Shown here: one piece after another, positions 9,250 through 18,700 of the stretch
Layout: every line of letters starts with the position of its first letter
Numbering within the stretch: position 1 is the stretch's first letter
Assembly: GCA_043808585.1 (NCBI GenBank)
Contig: JAZDES010000025.1
Location: forward strand, 1-48,599
Origin: CAYVMN01 sp043808585
GTDB taxonomy: Bacteria > Desulfobacterota > DSM-4660 > Desulfatiglandales > Desulfatiglandaceae
Direction: 5' to 3'
Length of the DNA: 48,599 bases
Position numbers and translations under genes: made by a program
Notes under the pieces: generated by a model
Told to the model about the DNA's origin: nothing
The model's input: the letters and a program-made list of their open reading frames with translations, nothing else
Databases searched by the model: none

Positions 9250-10274
9250 TTTAGGAAATCAGAGTACTGCTCTTCAAAATTCGGAATCTCTTCCTTTAGC
9301 CACTTCTTTATATTATTGACAATCTTCTCCTGGATCTGACGGACCCTTTCTCGCGAAATATCATACTTGTCCCCCAGTTGCTGGAGAGTTAGCGGCTTCT
9401 CAGCAATTATTCGGTTGTCGAAGATATCGGCCTCTTTCCCAGAGAGTAACTTGCGAAACTCTTTGAGCTTCAGGGAAAGGAGTTCCTGGCTCTCTTTTTC
9501 TGATATCTCCTCATCAACCGCCTTCCCCGGATCAGGTAACAGGGCACCATAGGCCTCTCTTGAATCATCGCTCACCGGAGTACTCAGAGAAACCTCCCAC
9601 CCTCCCAGCCGCTGGCTCATCTCAACAACCTCTTCCTCCTTAACATCGAGCCGTTCAGCCAGAAGTTTGGGTTCAGGACTAAAGCCTTGGGCTATCAGTT
9701 TGTCCCGCTCTTTGGCCAGATTGAAAAATAGTTTACGCTGGCTCTGGGTGGTTCCAATCTTCACCAGTTTCCAGTTGTCCATTATAAATTTCAACATGTA
9801 TGCCTTGATCCAAAATGAGGCATAGTAGGAAAGTTTTATGCCTCGGTACGGATCAAATTTTTCCACTGCCTGTAAAAGGCCCAGATTTCCCTCCTGAATC
9901 AGGTCTAAAAGGTTCTTGGTCCAGTAGCGGTGAAAATCCATGGCAATCTTTACTACCAGCCTTAGGTTGGAGGTAATCAGCCGATAGGCCGCCCTTTGAT
10001 CCTTTTTCTCCCTGACCCTGATAGCCAGTTCCTTCTCCTCTTCTCTCGTCAACAATCGATACCTCTTTATTTCAAGGAGGTACATCTGAAGAGGATCATA
10101 AGGAACCAGGGCCTTATCTTCGGACGGGACCAGGGGAGCGAGGTTCAGCTCGCTTGGAATGGGATACTGATCATCACCCTCTTGTATTTCTTGTTCTTGG
10201 AACGATAGCTCTTCTGTATCATCCATAAGCAGTTTTAATAATTGGTGGTTTCGGGTAAATTTAGAAGCCATCAC
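9246..10274 (-). CDS. rpoH: RNA polymerase sigma-32-type factor
   Basis: A 342-residue sigma-70 family protein. Region 1.2/2.1 begins at DPLQMYLLEIKRYRLLTREEE. Region 2 contains NLRLVVKIAMDFHRYWTKNLLDLIQEGN and YYASFWIKAYM. It is followed by the RpoH box QRKLFFNL (179-186), which marks heat-shock sigma factors. Region 4.2 ends with ISRERVRQIQ. It has about 50 more N-terminal residues than E. coli RpoH. It is embedded between tyrS and two lipoprotein genes, which would tie envelope proteins to stress sigma expression. A developmental or general alternative sigma of the same subfamily is possible. Confidence 0.8.
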   Translation of the reverse strand: MMASKFTRNHQLLKLLMDDTEELSFQEQEIQEGDDQYPIPSELNLAPLVPSEDKALVPYDPLQMYLLEIKRYRLLTREEEKELAIRVREKKDQRAAYRLITSNLRLVVKIAMDFHRYWTKNLLDLIQEGNLGLLQAVEKFDPYRGIKLSYYASFWIKAYMLKFIMDNWKLVKIGTTQSQRKLFFNLAKERDKLIAQGFSPEPKLLAERLDVKEEEVVEMSQRLGGWEVSLSTPVSDDSREAYGALLPDPGKAVDEEISEKESQELLSLKLKEFRKLLSGKEADIFDNRIIAEKPLTLQQLGDKYDISRERVRQIQEKIVNNIKKWLKEEIPNFEEQYSDFLK

Positions 10275-10290
10275 GCGGTTCCTGGACCAC

Positions 10291-11520
10291 TCAGCCTACC
10301 GTAATCCTCATATATCTCTTCTTTCCTGCCCTCAGGATCAAGGAACCGTTCTCAAGATTTCTTGAGTCAATTATCTGATCGAAAGAATAGAGCTTTTGCC
10401 CATTTATGTATCCACCCCCCTGAGAGATGAGTCGACGGGCCTCACCTCGACTCGCCGTGAGGGCAGTTTTTTCAAAGAGGATGTATGCAGGAATTCCTTC
10501 CTCAAGCTCTTTTTGGCTTATGGTATAGGCCGGCACGGATTCGGAGAATACCGACTCCCCAGAACCGAAAAGCTGCATGGAAGCCTCACGGGCTTGATCA
10601 GCTTCCCTTTGGCCGTGGCATATTTTGGTGGCCTCATAGGCAAGCACCTCTTTTGCCACTCGGATATCTGAGCCCTCCTTCCTGCCCAACTCCTGGACTT
10701 TACTCATTGGCAAGACAGTGAAAAAACCCAGAAAACGCTCAACGTCACGGTCATCCTGGTTGATCCAATACTGATAGTACTCATAAGGGGAAGTCATTTC
10801 TGCCTCGAGCCAAACAGCCCCTTTGAGGGTCTTGCCCATTTTAATGCCTGAGGAGGTGATCAAGAGGGGAAAGGTAAGACCATGAATCACTTCACCCTCC
10901 AGCCGCCTTGTAAGGTCCGCACCAGCCAGGATGTTGCCCCATTGATCATTGCCTCCCATCTGTAAACGGCAATCGTAATATTTGAACAAGTACCAGAAAT
11001 CATAGGCCTGTAAGAGCATATAATTAAACTCGATAAAATTCAGGCCAGTTTCCAGCCTTGCCCTATAGCTCTCTGCAGCCAGCATCCTGTTCACACTGAA
11101 GTGTCTCCCGATATCCCTCAGGAAGTCAATGTAACCCAGTCCTGTCAGCCAGTCGGCATTGTTAACCATAATAGCTTTTCCGTTACTGAAATCCAGGAAG
11201 CGTGACAGCTGCCTTTTAAGGGCCTCAGCATTCTCATCTATCTCTTTCCGCGTCATTATGGGACGCGTTTCGGTCCTTCCGCTTGGGTCACCCACGAGGG
11301 CCGTGCCACCACCAACCACAACAATGGGTCTGTGCCCTGACCTCTGCATATGAACCAGTGACATGATGGGAAGAAGGCTCCCCACATGCAAACTCCTTGC
11401 AGTCGGATCGAACCCAATGTAGCAGCTTATTGGCTCTTGTAACTGCTTCCTCACCAGGTCTTTATCAGTGACCTGCTCAACAAAACCCCTGGCCTCCAAG
11501 ATATCGAATACGTTTTCCAC
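10291..11520 (-). CDS. tyrS: Tyrosyl-tRNA synthetase
   Basis: A 409-residue class I aminoacyl-tRNA synthetase that charges tRNA-Tyr in the cytoplasm. The HIGH-like motif is HVGS (45-48) after GFDPTARSL, the tyrosine and ATP site shows GNDQWGN (190-196), and the KMSKS loop reads KMGKT (227-231). A C-terminal S4 RNA-binding domain (about 345-409) contains EARRLISQGGGYINGQ. Length and domain order are normal for the family. The gene lies 17 bases upstream of the sigma factor gene. No T-box or other leader is expected because it appears to be internal to an operon. Confidence 0.95.
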   Translation of the reverse strand: MENVFDILEARGFVEQVTDKDLVRKQLQEPISCYIGFDPTARSLHVGSLLPIMSLVHMQRSGHRPIVVVGGGTALVGDPSGRTETRPIMTRKEIDENAEALKRQLSRFLDFSNGKAIMVNNADWLTGLGYIDFLRDIGRHFSVNRMLAAESYRARLETGLNFIEFNYMLLQAYDFWYLFKYYDCRLQMGGNDQWGNILAGADLTRRLEGEVIHGLTFPLLITSSGIKMGKTLKGAVWLEAEMTSPYEYYQYWINQDDRDVERFLGFFTVLPMSKVQELGRKEGSDIRVAKEVLAYEATKICHGQREADQAREASMQLFGSGESVFSESVPAYTISQKELEEGIPAYILFEKTALTASRGEARRLISQGGGYINGQKLYSFDQIIDSRNLENGSLILRAGKKRYMRITVG

Positions 11521-11593
11521 TCTAGCCTACGAGTCCCTTCTGCATCTGTTTCTTCCCTTCAGCCGGCTCCGAGGAACTTCCGTCTCACGCATG

Positions 11594-12544
11594 TCAAGGA
11601 TTCCCCGCCGTCTTCGGCAGCCTCAGGCGCACCACTTGTCCCCGTTTCCCCAAACCTTCAACCCTCTCCCCATTTAATTCGAGTTCAATTCCCCCCGCAT
11701 TGCCTATGAGCAGTTCAAAGCCCTTCTCAGCAGTCCACTCGGGTTCACTTCCGGGTTGAAAGATGTATTCCTTGGGATCTTTGTCGTCCACGAATATCCT
11801 GACCCAGGTCCTTTCCTTGACAACCGCTCTAAGAACAAGCCCTCTCGACTTCTCTGAGCCGGTAGTTTTGGTCTGGGATCTGTCCGGGCCGGATACCTCT
11901 TTGGAATTATCTGACGGCACATCTTCACCGCCGTCAGCCGGAACCGACTCTAGAGCGGGGCTTGACTGTTCTTCCCGAGCCCGTACCACCTGCTCAATCT
12001 GATTGGAGTTCTGGCCTTTATCTTGCTTCTCATCTGCCATACTAGCAATGGGACTGGTCATCTCAGTGCTGACTGGGGCTTTCTCCAGGGCCGGGTGCTC
12101 TCTCCAAATGAAATAGGCGGATACACCAGCCACGAGGACGAAGACCAAAGAAATGGGGAGCAAGAGCTTCTTCCATCTCTCAGGGGGCACGGCAGGTGGC
12201 CTCAGAACCGTATCTTCAGTAACAATGGTTCTTCGGTAGCCCTCCACAATTTCATCTTCATCTAAACCGAGGGCACGGGCATAGGATCGGACAAATCCTG
12301 TTACAAAACCGGGCGAAGGGAGACTCTCCCAGTCTTCATGTTCCAAGGCCTCAAGGATGTAAGGCCTTAGTCTGGTTATTTTGAAGACCTGGGAATAGGT
12401 GAATCCCCTCCTTTCTCTCTCCTTCCTAAGAATGCTGCCGATCCCCACCGGAAAGGCCTTTCCCCTGTCCTCCAGAGTTCCTCCCACTCCTCCTGTATCG
12501 GGTTTCGATCCAGCAGCAGGTGGCTTATGTTCGTCTTGGGTCAT
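11594..12544 (-). CDS. RodZ-like cytoskeleton/cell-shape protein (HTH, TM, DUF4115)
   Basis: A 316-residue single-span membrane protein with RodZ architecture. A cytoplasmic helix-turn-helix of the HTH_25 type covers about residues 35-105 (SILRKERERRGFTYSQVFKITRLR). A transmembrane helix follows at about 127-148. A long Ser/Glu-rich periplasmic linker leads to a C-terminal beta domain (DUF4115) with TWVRIFVDDKDPKEYIFQPG. RodZ links MreB to the peptidoglycan elongation machinery. The gene lies 13 bases after the SurA-like gene and 74 bases before tyrS. The first 30 residues are low complexity, so a slightly later start is possible. Confidence 0.8.
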   Translation of the reverse strand: MTQDEHKPPAAGSKPDTGGVGGTLEDRGKAFPVGIGSILRKERERRGFTYSQVFKITRLRPYILEALEHEDWESLPSPGFVTGFVRSYARALGLDEDEIVEGYRRTIVTEDTVLRPPAVPPERWKKLLLPISLVFVLVAGVSAYFIWREHPALEKAPVSTEMTSPIASMADEKQDKGQNSNQIEQVVRAREEQSSPALESVPADGGEDVPSDNSKEVSGPDRSQTKTTGSEKSRGLVLRAVVKERTWVRIFVDDKDPKEYIFQPGSEPEWTAEKGFELLIGNAGGIELELNGERVEGLGKRGQVVRLRLPKTAGNP

Positions 12545-12556
12545 TTTTGGAGACTA

Positions 12557-13531
12557 TCAAAATATGATCTTGGTGTAAGCACTTTCCCTTAGTCCCTTGA
12601 TCCAAGTGGAATACCTCTTGTCCAGCTCCTCACGGTAAAGGATGCCGTAAATTGCATCTCTTACCTCTTCGAACGGTCTAACTCCTCCCCCATGCCTTTC
12701 AACTACCTTTATGATCTGGATGCCGTTGGGCACAGCGATTGCCTGGCTTATCTCCCCGGCAGACATGCCTTTGATAATGTTTGTAAGTTTCGGATTAAGT
12801 TCCGAGGCCTTGAAAAAACCTATATCACCTCCGTCTTTGGCCCCGGGCCCCTGGGAGAATTTTTTTGCCAATTCCCCGAAATCTTCACCGTTCCTAAGCC
12901 TTACCAGAATCTCTTCTGCCTTCAGATTGAGAGAGCGGGCCCCATTTTGATTTGATGAGTCCTCTTGTCTCAGGGCAATAACCGCAAGGTGAACTTTCTC
13001 ATTGGCCCTGAATTGCTCCTTATGCTGCTCATAGTACTCTTTGATCTTTTCTTCCCGAAGGATTACCTTTGACTTTACTTCAAAGTTTATCAGTTCCACC
13101 TTTTCCAAATCCCTTTTCATGTTTGCCTTGTATTTCTCATAGGTAAGCCCTTGCCCATTGAGTTCGGCAATCAGGTCTTCGTGAGTCAAATGGTTATCTT
13201 CTTTTATCTTCTCAATGGCCGCATCCACTTGCTTTTCCGTCACACTGATACCAAGTTGACGGATCTTCTCTGAAGCGATCTTTTCCTCGATCAGGTAATC
13301 CACGATCTTGCGGCGCGTTTCGATATAGCGCTGTTCATCCATTGCCTTGAGCTCATTTGGTTCGAAGCCGGTCATTTCTTTCATCCTGGTGTTCAGCTCG
13401 TGGAGCGTGATCAACTCGTCGTTTACTATAGCGACAACTCTGTTACGGAGTTCAGCCGCGACGGACGCATCGCTAGAAAGTCCAATCGTTAGAAAAGGAA
13501 CAAAATAGAGAAAAATCTTCCACTTCTTCAT
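12557..13531 (-). CDS. SurA/PpiC-type periplasmic peptidyl-prolyl isomerase
   Basis: A 324-residue exported chaperone. A Sec signal peptide (MKKWKIFLYFVPFLTIGLSS) is followed by a SurA N-terminal domain starting RVVAIVNDELITLHELNTRM. A single parvulin domain spans about residues 180-285, with LAKKFSQGPGAKDGGDIGFF being diagnostic. SurA-like proteins help fold outer-membrane beta-barrels. E. coli SurA has two parvulin domains; this protein has one, as is common in deltaproteobacteria. It is the first gene of the minus-strand envelope/sigma operon, so the operon promoter should lie in 13532-13829. Confidence 0.85.
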   Translation of the reverse strand: MKKWKIFLYFVPFLTIGLSSDASVAAELRNRVVAIVNDELITLHELNTRMKEMTGFEPNELKAMDEQRYIETRRKIVDYLIEEKIASEKIRQLGISVTEKQVDAAIEKIKEDNHLTHEDLIAELNGQGLTYEKYKANMKRDLEKVELINFEVKSKVILREEKIKEYYEQHKEQFRANEKVHLAVIALRQEDSSNQNGARSLNLKAEEILVRLRNGEDFGELAKKFSQGPGAKDGGDIGFFKASELNPKLTNIIKGMSAGEISQAIAVPNGIQIIKVVERHGGGVRPFEEVRDAIYGILYREELDKRYSTWIKGLRESAYTKIIF

Positions 13532-13829
13532 CTCTATAAGGGCTCCCGTCTGTTTAGAAGATCCTGGTTGGCATGGACCTTAAATTCAGCCATCAGCTTC
13601 TTGAATACCTTGGGCCGCGCCCAAAGAAAAAATGCTTCCATAAACTTTTTATATTACCAGCAACTAAGAAAAATGCAAGCATATTTGACACGATAAGGCT
13701 TGACGCCCCCCTTTTTTTATGATAGCGAAAACCGTTTGGAAAAGGCTAAGGGATTTTGCCTATTGCTGAGGAACCGGAAAGGGATAATATCCACTAACGG
13801 AAAAAATCAACAGAAGGAGGATTCGATAC
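13532..13829. promoter_or_regulatory. Divergent promoter region between the surA-like gene and fhs
   Basis: No gene is seen in 298 bases between two divergent start codons, so promoters for both directions must lie here. Around 13650-13690 an AT-rich stretch has TTGACA at 13685-13690, but no well-spaced -10 hexamer fits it. The fhs end carries a strong ribosome site (AAGGAGG, about 10 bases before its ATG). I see no riboswitch-like fold. Confidence 0.4.
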
Positions 13830-15593
13830 ATGGCTTACAACGCAGTAGAAATGGCTGACTGGCAGATCTCCGAGGCAGCGGAGGAAAATATGCCAACACC
13901 CGATGAGTGGAGGGAGAAACTTGGCCTAGAAAAGGACGAAATTCTCCCCATGGGCAGGCTGGGCAAATTAGATTTCTTGAAGATCATTGACCGCCTTGCT
14001 GACAAACCGGACGGAAAGTACATTGAGGTAACCGCCATCACCCCCACCCCGTTAGGTGAAGGGAAAAGCACCACATCTTGCGGCCTGATGGAGGGCATGG
14101 GCAAGATAGGCCTGAATGTGGGCGGGTGTCTGAGGCAGCCTTCCGGCGGGCCAACTATGAACATCAAGGGAACAGCGGCCGGGGGCGGCAACTCCTTGCT
14201 GATTCCTATGACGGAATTTTCTTTGGGGCTGACAGGGGATATCAACGACATTATGAACGCCCACAATCTCGCCATGGTGGCCCTGACAGCCCGCATGCAA
14301 CACGAGCGGAACTACAATGACGAACAGCTCCAGAGGCTGACCGAGATGCGCCGCCTCGACATCGACCCCACACGTGTGGAGATGGGCTGGATCATGGACT
14401 TCTGCGCCCAGAGCCTAAGAAACATTGTCATCGGATTGGGTGGCCGAATGGACGGTTTCACCATGCAATCAAAATTCGGGATCGCTGTTTCTTCTGAACT
14501 GATGGCCATCCTTTCCATCGTCAGGGACCTGGCGGACCTGAGAAAACGACTTGATGAGGTCACCGTGGCCTTTGACAAGTCAGGAAAACCCGTTACCGCG
14601 GGCGACCTTGAATGCGGCGGCGCCATGACAGCTTGGATGCGAAATACCATTAACCCGACCCTCATGTGCACGGCCGAATATCAGCCTTGCATGGTCCACG
14701 CAGGTCCCTTTGCAAACATCGCCGTGGGGCAGTCTTCCATTATCGCTGACCGTGTTGGGCTCAAGCTCTTTGACTACCATGTAACCGAAAGCGGCTTCGG
14801 TGCAGACATCGGGTTTGAAAAGTTCTGGAACGTGAAATGCCGTTACAGCGGTCTGAAGCCGCACGTGTCCGTCCTGACATCCACCATCCGGGCCCTCAAG
14901 ATGCATGGCGGGGGACCCAAGGTTGTTGCAGGACTTGCCCTTCCCAAGGAATACACCAAAGAGAATGTCGGTCTGGTGGAAAAGGGTTGTGAGAACATGG
15001 TGCAGCACATCAACACCATCCGGAGGTCTGGTATGAATCCGGTAGTCTGCATTAACGTCTTCCATACCGATACGGATGCAGAAATTCAGGCCGTCAGAAA
15101 GGCTGCCGAAGCGGCCGGGGCGCGCTGCGCCAAGTCCACTCACTGGGCTGACGGAGGAGATGGGGCCATAGAGCTGGCCGAGGCAGTAAAAGAGGCCTGC
15201 GAAGAGAAAGCCAATTTTGAATTTCTTTATCCTCTTGAAATGAAACTCCGCGCCCGGGTGGACAAGATCGCCAAAGAGGTGTACGGGGCCGACGGGGTTT
15301 CATGGACACCTGAGGCCGAGGCCAAGGCCAAAATGCTTGAGGGTGATTCCAAGTATGATGAATACGCCACCATGATGGTGAAGACTCACCTCAGCTTGAC
15401 CCATGATCCGGCCGTCAAAGGGGTGCCAAAAGGGTGGCTCCTGCCAATACGTGACGTCCTGATCTATTCAGGGGCAAAGTTCCTCTGTCCCTGCGCTGGT
15501 GCAATCAGCTTGATGCCGGGTACCAGCTCCAACCCCGCCTTCAGGAGGGTAGATGTGGATACGGCTACCGGAAAAGTGACAGGGTTGTTCTAA
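13830..15593 (+). CDS. fhs: Formate-tetrahydrofolate ligase
   Basis: A 587-residue cytoplasmic enzyme that makes 10-formyl-THF from formate, THF and ATP, the entry step of the methyl branch of the Wood-Ljungdahl pathway and a source of one-carbon units for purines. The P-loop is TPLGEGKST (73-81). It is followed by GGCLRQPSGGPTMNIKGTAAGGG and FSLGLTGDINDIMNAHNL, both diagnostic for the family. The start has a strong AAGGAGG ribosome site. A rho-independent terminator follows 28 bases after the stop, so it is probably a single-gene transcript. In sulfate reducers or acetogens it may run in either direction. Confidence 0.95.
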   Translation: MAYNAVEMADWQISEAAEENMPTPDEWREKLGLEKDEILPMGRLGKLDFLKIIDRLADKPDGKYIEVTAITPTPLGEGKSTTSCGLMEGMGKIGLNVGGCLRQPSGGPTMNIKGTAAGGGNSLLIPMTEFSLGLTGDINDIMNAHNLAMVALTARMQHERNYNDEQLQRLTEMRRLDIDPTRVEMGWIMDFCAQSLRNIVIGLGGRMDGFTMQSKFGIAVSSELMAILSIVRDLADLRKRLDEVTVAFDKSGKPVTAGDLECGGAMTAWMRNTINPTLMCTAEYQPCMVHAGPFANIAVGQSSIIADRVGLKLFDYHVTESGFGADIGFEKFWNVKCRYSGLKPHVSVLTSTIRALKMHGGGPKVVAGLALPKEYTKENVGLVEKGCENMVQHINTIRRSGMNPVVCINVFHTDTDAEIQAVRKAAEAAGARCAKSTHWADGGDGAIELAEAVKEACEEKANFEFLYPLEMKLRARVDKIAKEVYGADGVSWTPEAEAKAKMLEGDSKYDEYATMMVKTHLSLTHDPAVKGVPKGWLLPIRDVLIYSGAKFLCPCAGAISLMPGTSSNPAFRRVDVDTATGKVTGLF

Positions 15594-15620
15594 GAGAAAT
15601 CGGCCTGAAATAGAACGCAA

Positions 15621-15655
15621 CAGAGAAAGGAGGGAGACCCGCCCTCCTTTCTCTG
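15621..15655 (+). terminator. Strong hairpin terminator after fhs
   Basis: A perfect 14-bp stem, CAGAGAAAGGAGGG (15621-15634) with CCCTCCTTTCTCTG (15642-15655), closes a 7-base loop. Both arms are purine/pyrimidine-biased, and the downstream T-run is weak (CCTTC). It sits 28 bases after the fhs stop and insulates the helicase gene. Confidence 0.75.
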
Positions 15656-15796
15656 CCTTCGGGGTCCCTATAGCCCATTCGGACCTGGTTTCAATCCCCA
15701 TTTGGTAATCAACCGAACGTTAAGCTCTCTTTTTTCCTATTTACTGACCCTTGTTCGAGGTTGACATGACTCTTTGCATATAGTCTGTTAGGAGAC

Positions 15797-18700
15797 ATGA
15801 AATTCATTGCTGATCTCCACATCCACTCCCGGTTTTCGAGGGCCACCTCCAGGGACCTGGATCCTGAACACCTCTCCATTTGGGCACAGAAAAAGGGGAT
15901 CACCGTCATGGGGACGGGGGACCTTACCCACCCTGGCTGGCTCTCAGAACTAAAAGACAAGCTGATCGAGGCAGAAGGCGGCCTTTACCGGTTAAGATCT
16001 GACCTACAAAAGATAGTAGACTCAGAGGTGCCCCCTTTTTGCCTTGCCCCCACCCGGTTCCTTCTCTCGGGTGAAATAAGCTGTATATACAAGAAAGATG
16101 GAAAAACCAGAAAGGTACATCACCTTATCCTGATGCCCAGCATGGCATCCGTGGTCAGATTCAACGAGAGACTGGGCCGAATTGGCAACATAGCCTCCGA
16201 CGGCAGGCCTATCCTCGGGCTTGATTCGAGGGACCTGCTGGAGATCGTCCTTGAGGTAACGGAGACGGCCTTCCTTATCCCTGCCCATATCTGGACCCCC
16301 TGGTTCTCTCTTTTTGGATCTAAGTCCGGCTTTGATGGGGTCGAAGAATGCTTCGGAGATCTTACCGGCCACGTTCATGCCCTGGAGACCGGCCTATCCT
16401 CGGATCCACCTATGAACCGTCTCCTCTCAGCTCTTGATCCCTATTTCCTGGTTTCCAATTCTGACGCCCATTCCCCCGGCAGAATAGGCCGGGAGGCAAA
16501 TATCTTTGACACAGGGCTCGATTACAACGGAATCATCCAGGCCATGACCACTGGCCACGGGTTCATAGGAACCATCGAGTTCTTTCCGGAGGAGGGCAAA
16601 TACCACCTCGACGGTCACCGCAAATGCCAGATCAGGTTTCACCCATCTGAGACCGCTGAACACAATGGGCTCTGCCCGGAATGCGGAAGGCCATTGACGA
16701 TCGGAGTCCTTCACAGGGTATATGAACTCTCGGATCGTGAGGATCGTGAGCGCCCCAGGCTCTCAAAGGATTTTTTCAGCCTTATTCCTATGGCCGAGAT
16801 CCTCTCAGAGATCTTGAACACGGGTCCTGCCACCAAGACGGTCATGTCATTTTATGAGCGGCTTCTCATGGAACTGGGACCGGAACTAAAGATTCTCCTC
16901 GACGTCCCACTGGAGCGAATCAGGGCCGCGGGAGGACCCCTCCTAGCAGAGGCAGTTGACAGAATGCGCAGAAGCCAGGTGATTCGAGAGGAGGGTTATG
17001 ACGGCGAGTTTGGAAAAATCAGGCTCTTCAACGTTTCGGAGAAACAGTCCATATCAGGACAGAGCGCCTTGTTTGGGTCCTTCCCGGCAAGATCTCCCAG
17101 CCAAGAGAAGGCTGGTCGTCGTCAAAGGAAGTTTCTGGAAAAGGAAAAACTCTCCGTGTTAGAAAAGCCCCCTTCAGCAGAAGATTCGATCCTGGACCCA
17201 CTCAACCCTGAGCAAAGATCCGCCGTACTCCATGCGGAAGGAAATTTGCTAATAGTGGCCGGCCCCGGCACAGGAAAGACCATGACATTAACCCATCGGA
17301 TTGCCCATCTGATCCGAACGGGTATGGCAGAGCCGGAGCAGATCCTGGCAGTCACATTCACAAGAAAGGCCGCTAGAGAAATGAACCAAAGAATCACCAC
17401 GCTACTACTAGGAGGCAAACGACCTGCCCCCCTCTCTCGAGCCCCAGGAAGGGCAGAAACGCCGTGCGAGGTCACGGTAGCCACTTTTCACAGGTTCTGC
17501 ATGGAGACCCTCAGGAAGTATGGCCGAGTGATAGGCCTTCCTCCTGATTTCACCCTTTGCTCTGAATGGGATTCAGAGAATGTTGCCGTTGAGATCCTAA
17601 CTGAATTTGGAGTCAGCAGACGTTCCTTGGTAAAGTTCTTAAGGTGCCTTTCCAAACTGAAGACCGAGTCTGTCTTGGGACCGGGAGAAAGGTCTATTGA
17701 CAATCAGTTCCTCCATCTTTGCCACGAATACCAGCGTAGATTGAGAGAGCTTGGAATGCTGGACCTTGAGGACCTTGAAGTGGAGGCATTGAGGCTCCTT
17801 CGGGATTACCCTGAGGCCTGTGCAGAGTATTGTCAAGGGTTCAAATGGATCTTTGTGGACGAGTATCAGGACACAAACAGGATCCAGGTTGAACTTCTAA
17901 AGGCACTGTACAGAAACGCAGGAGGAGATATCTGTGCCATCGGCGACCCTGATCAAGCCATTTATGGTTTCCGTGGAGCTGATGTCGGAAATTTCTATCG
18001 GTTTGCTGAGGACTTTCCGGTAGCTAAAGAAATAACCCTGATCAGAAACTACAGGTCCACCAGGTCGATATTAGATTGTTCCGCTGCTCTCATGGGTAAG
18101 CCAAGGCCGCTTGAATGTGAAACTGAGAGGGGTGGTCCCATATCCCTTGCTCCATGCCGGACCGATTCAGAAGAGGCAGAGATGATAGTGGAGCAGGTCG
18201 AAAGGGCCATAGGAGGCACATCATACTTCTCCCTGGACACTGGGAGGGTGGCCTCCCATCAAGGAGACCGCTCTCTGGGGTTCGGAGACATAGGTGTCCT
18301 CTACCGTCTGAACAGCCAGGGAGCCGTGCTGGAGAAGGCCTTTGACAGGGCAGGGATTCCCCTTGTGCGAGCAGGCGAAACCCCACTTGTTGCAAGGTAT
18401 CCCGTAAATATCCTGTGGCGGTTTTTCCAGACGCTCCGCTACCGCGACAATCCCTATTACCAAAGGCAATATGATCACCTCCTTTCAGATTTCGGCATGA
18501 GAAGAGGAGAGACTATCCCAGCCTTTGAAGGAGTGGGATCTGTCGCAGATCTCTTAGATAAGGCCGTGGAATTCCATGGTTTAGAGGCTGAATCAGATGA
18601 ATCTCTTGAGACCTTGATGCGCCTAAGGCAGTGGGCCATGGATTTTGAAGGAAATGTGGAGACCTTTCTGGACTCTCTTTCCCTGGAAAGGGGAATAGAT

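Noticed and set aside
14580..15143. A 187-codon minus-strand frame opposite fhs
   Set aside because: It is a shadow of the conserved fhs coding sequence, with no start signal of its own.
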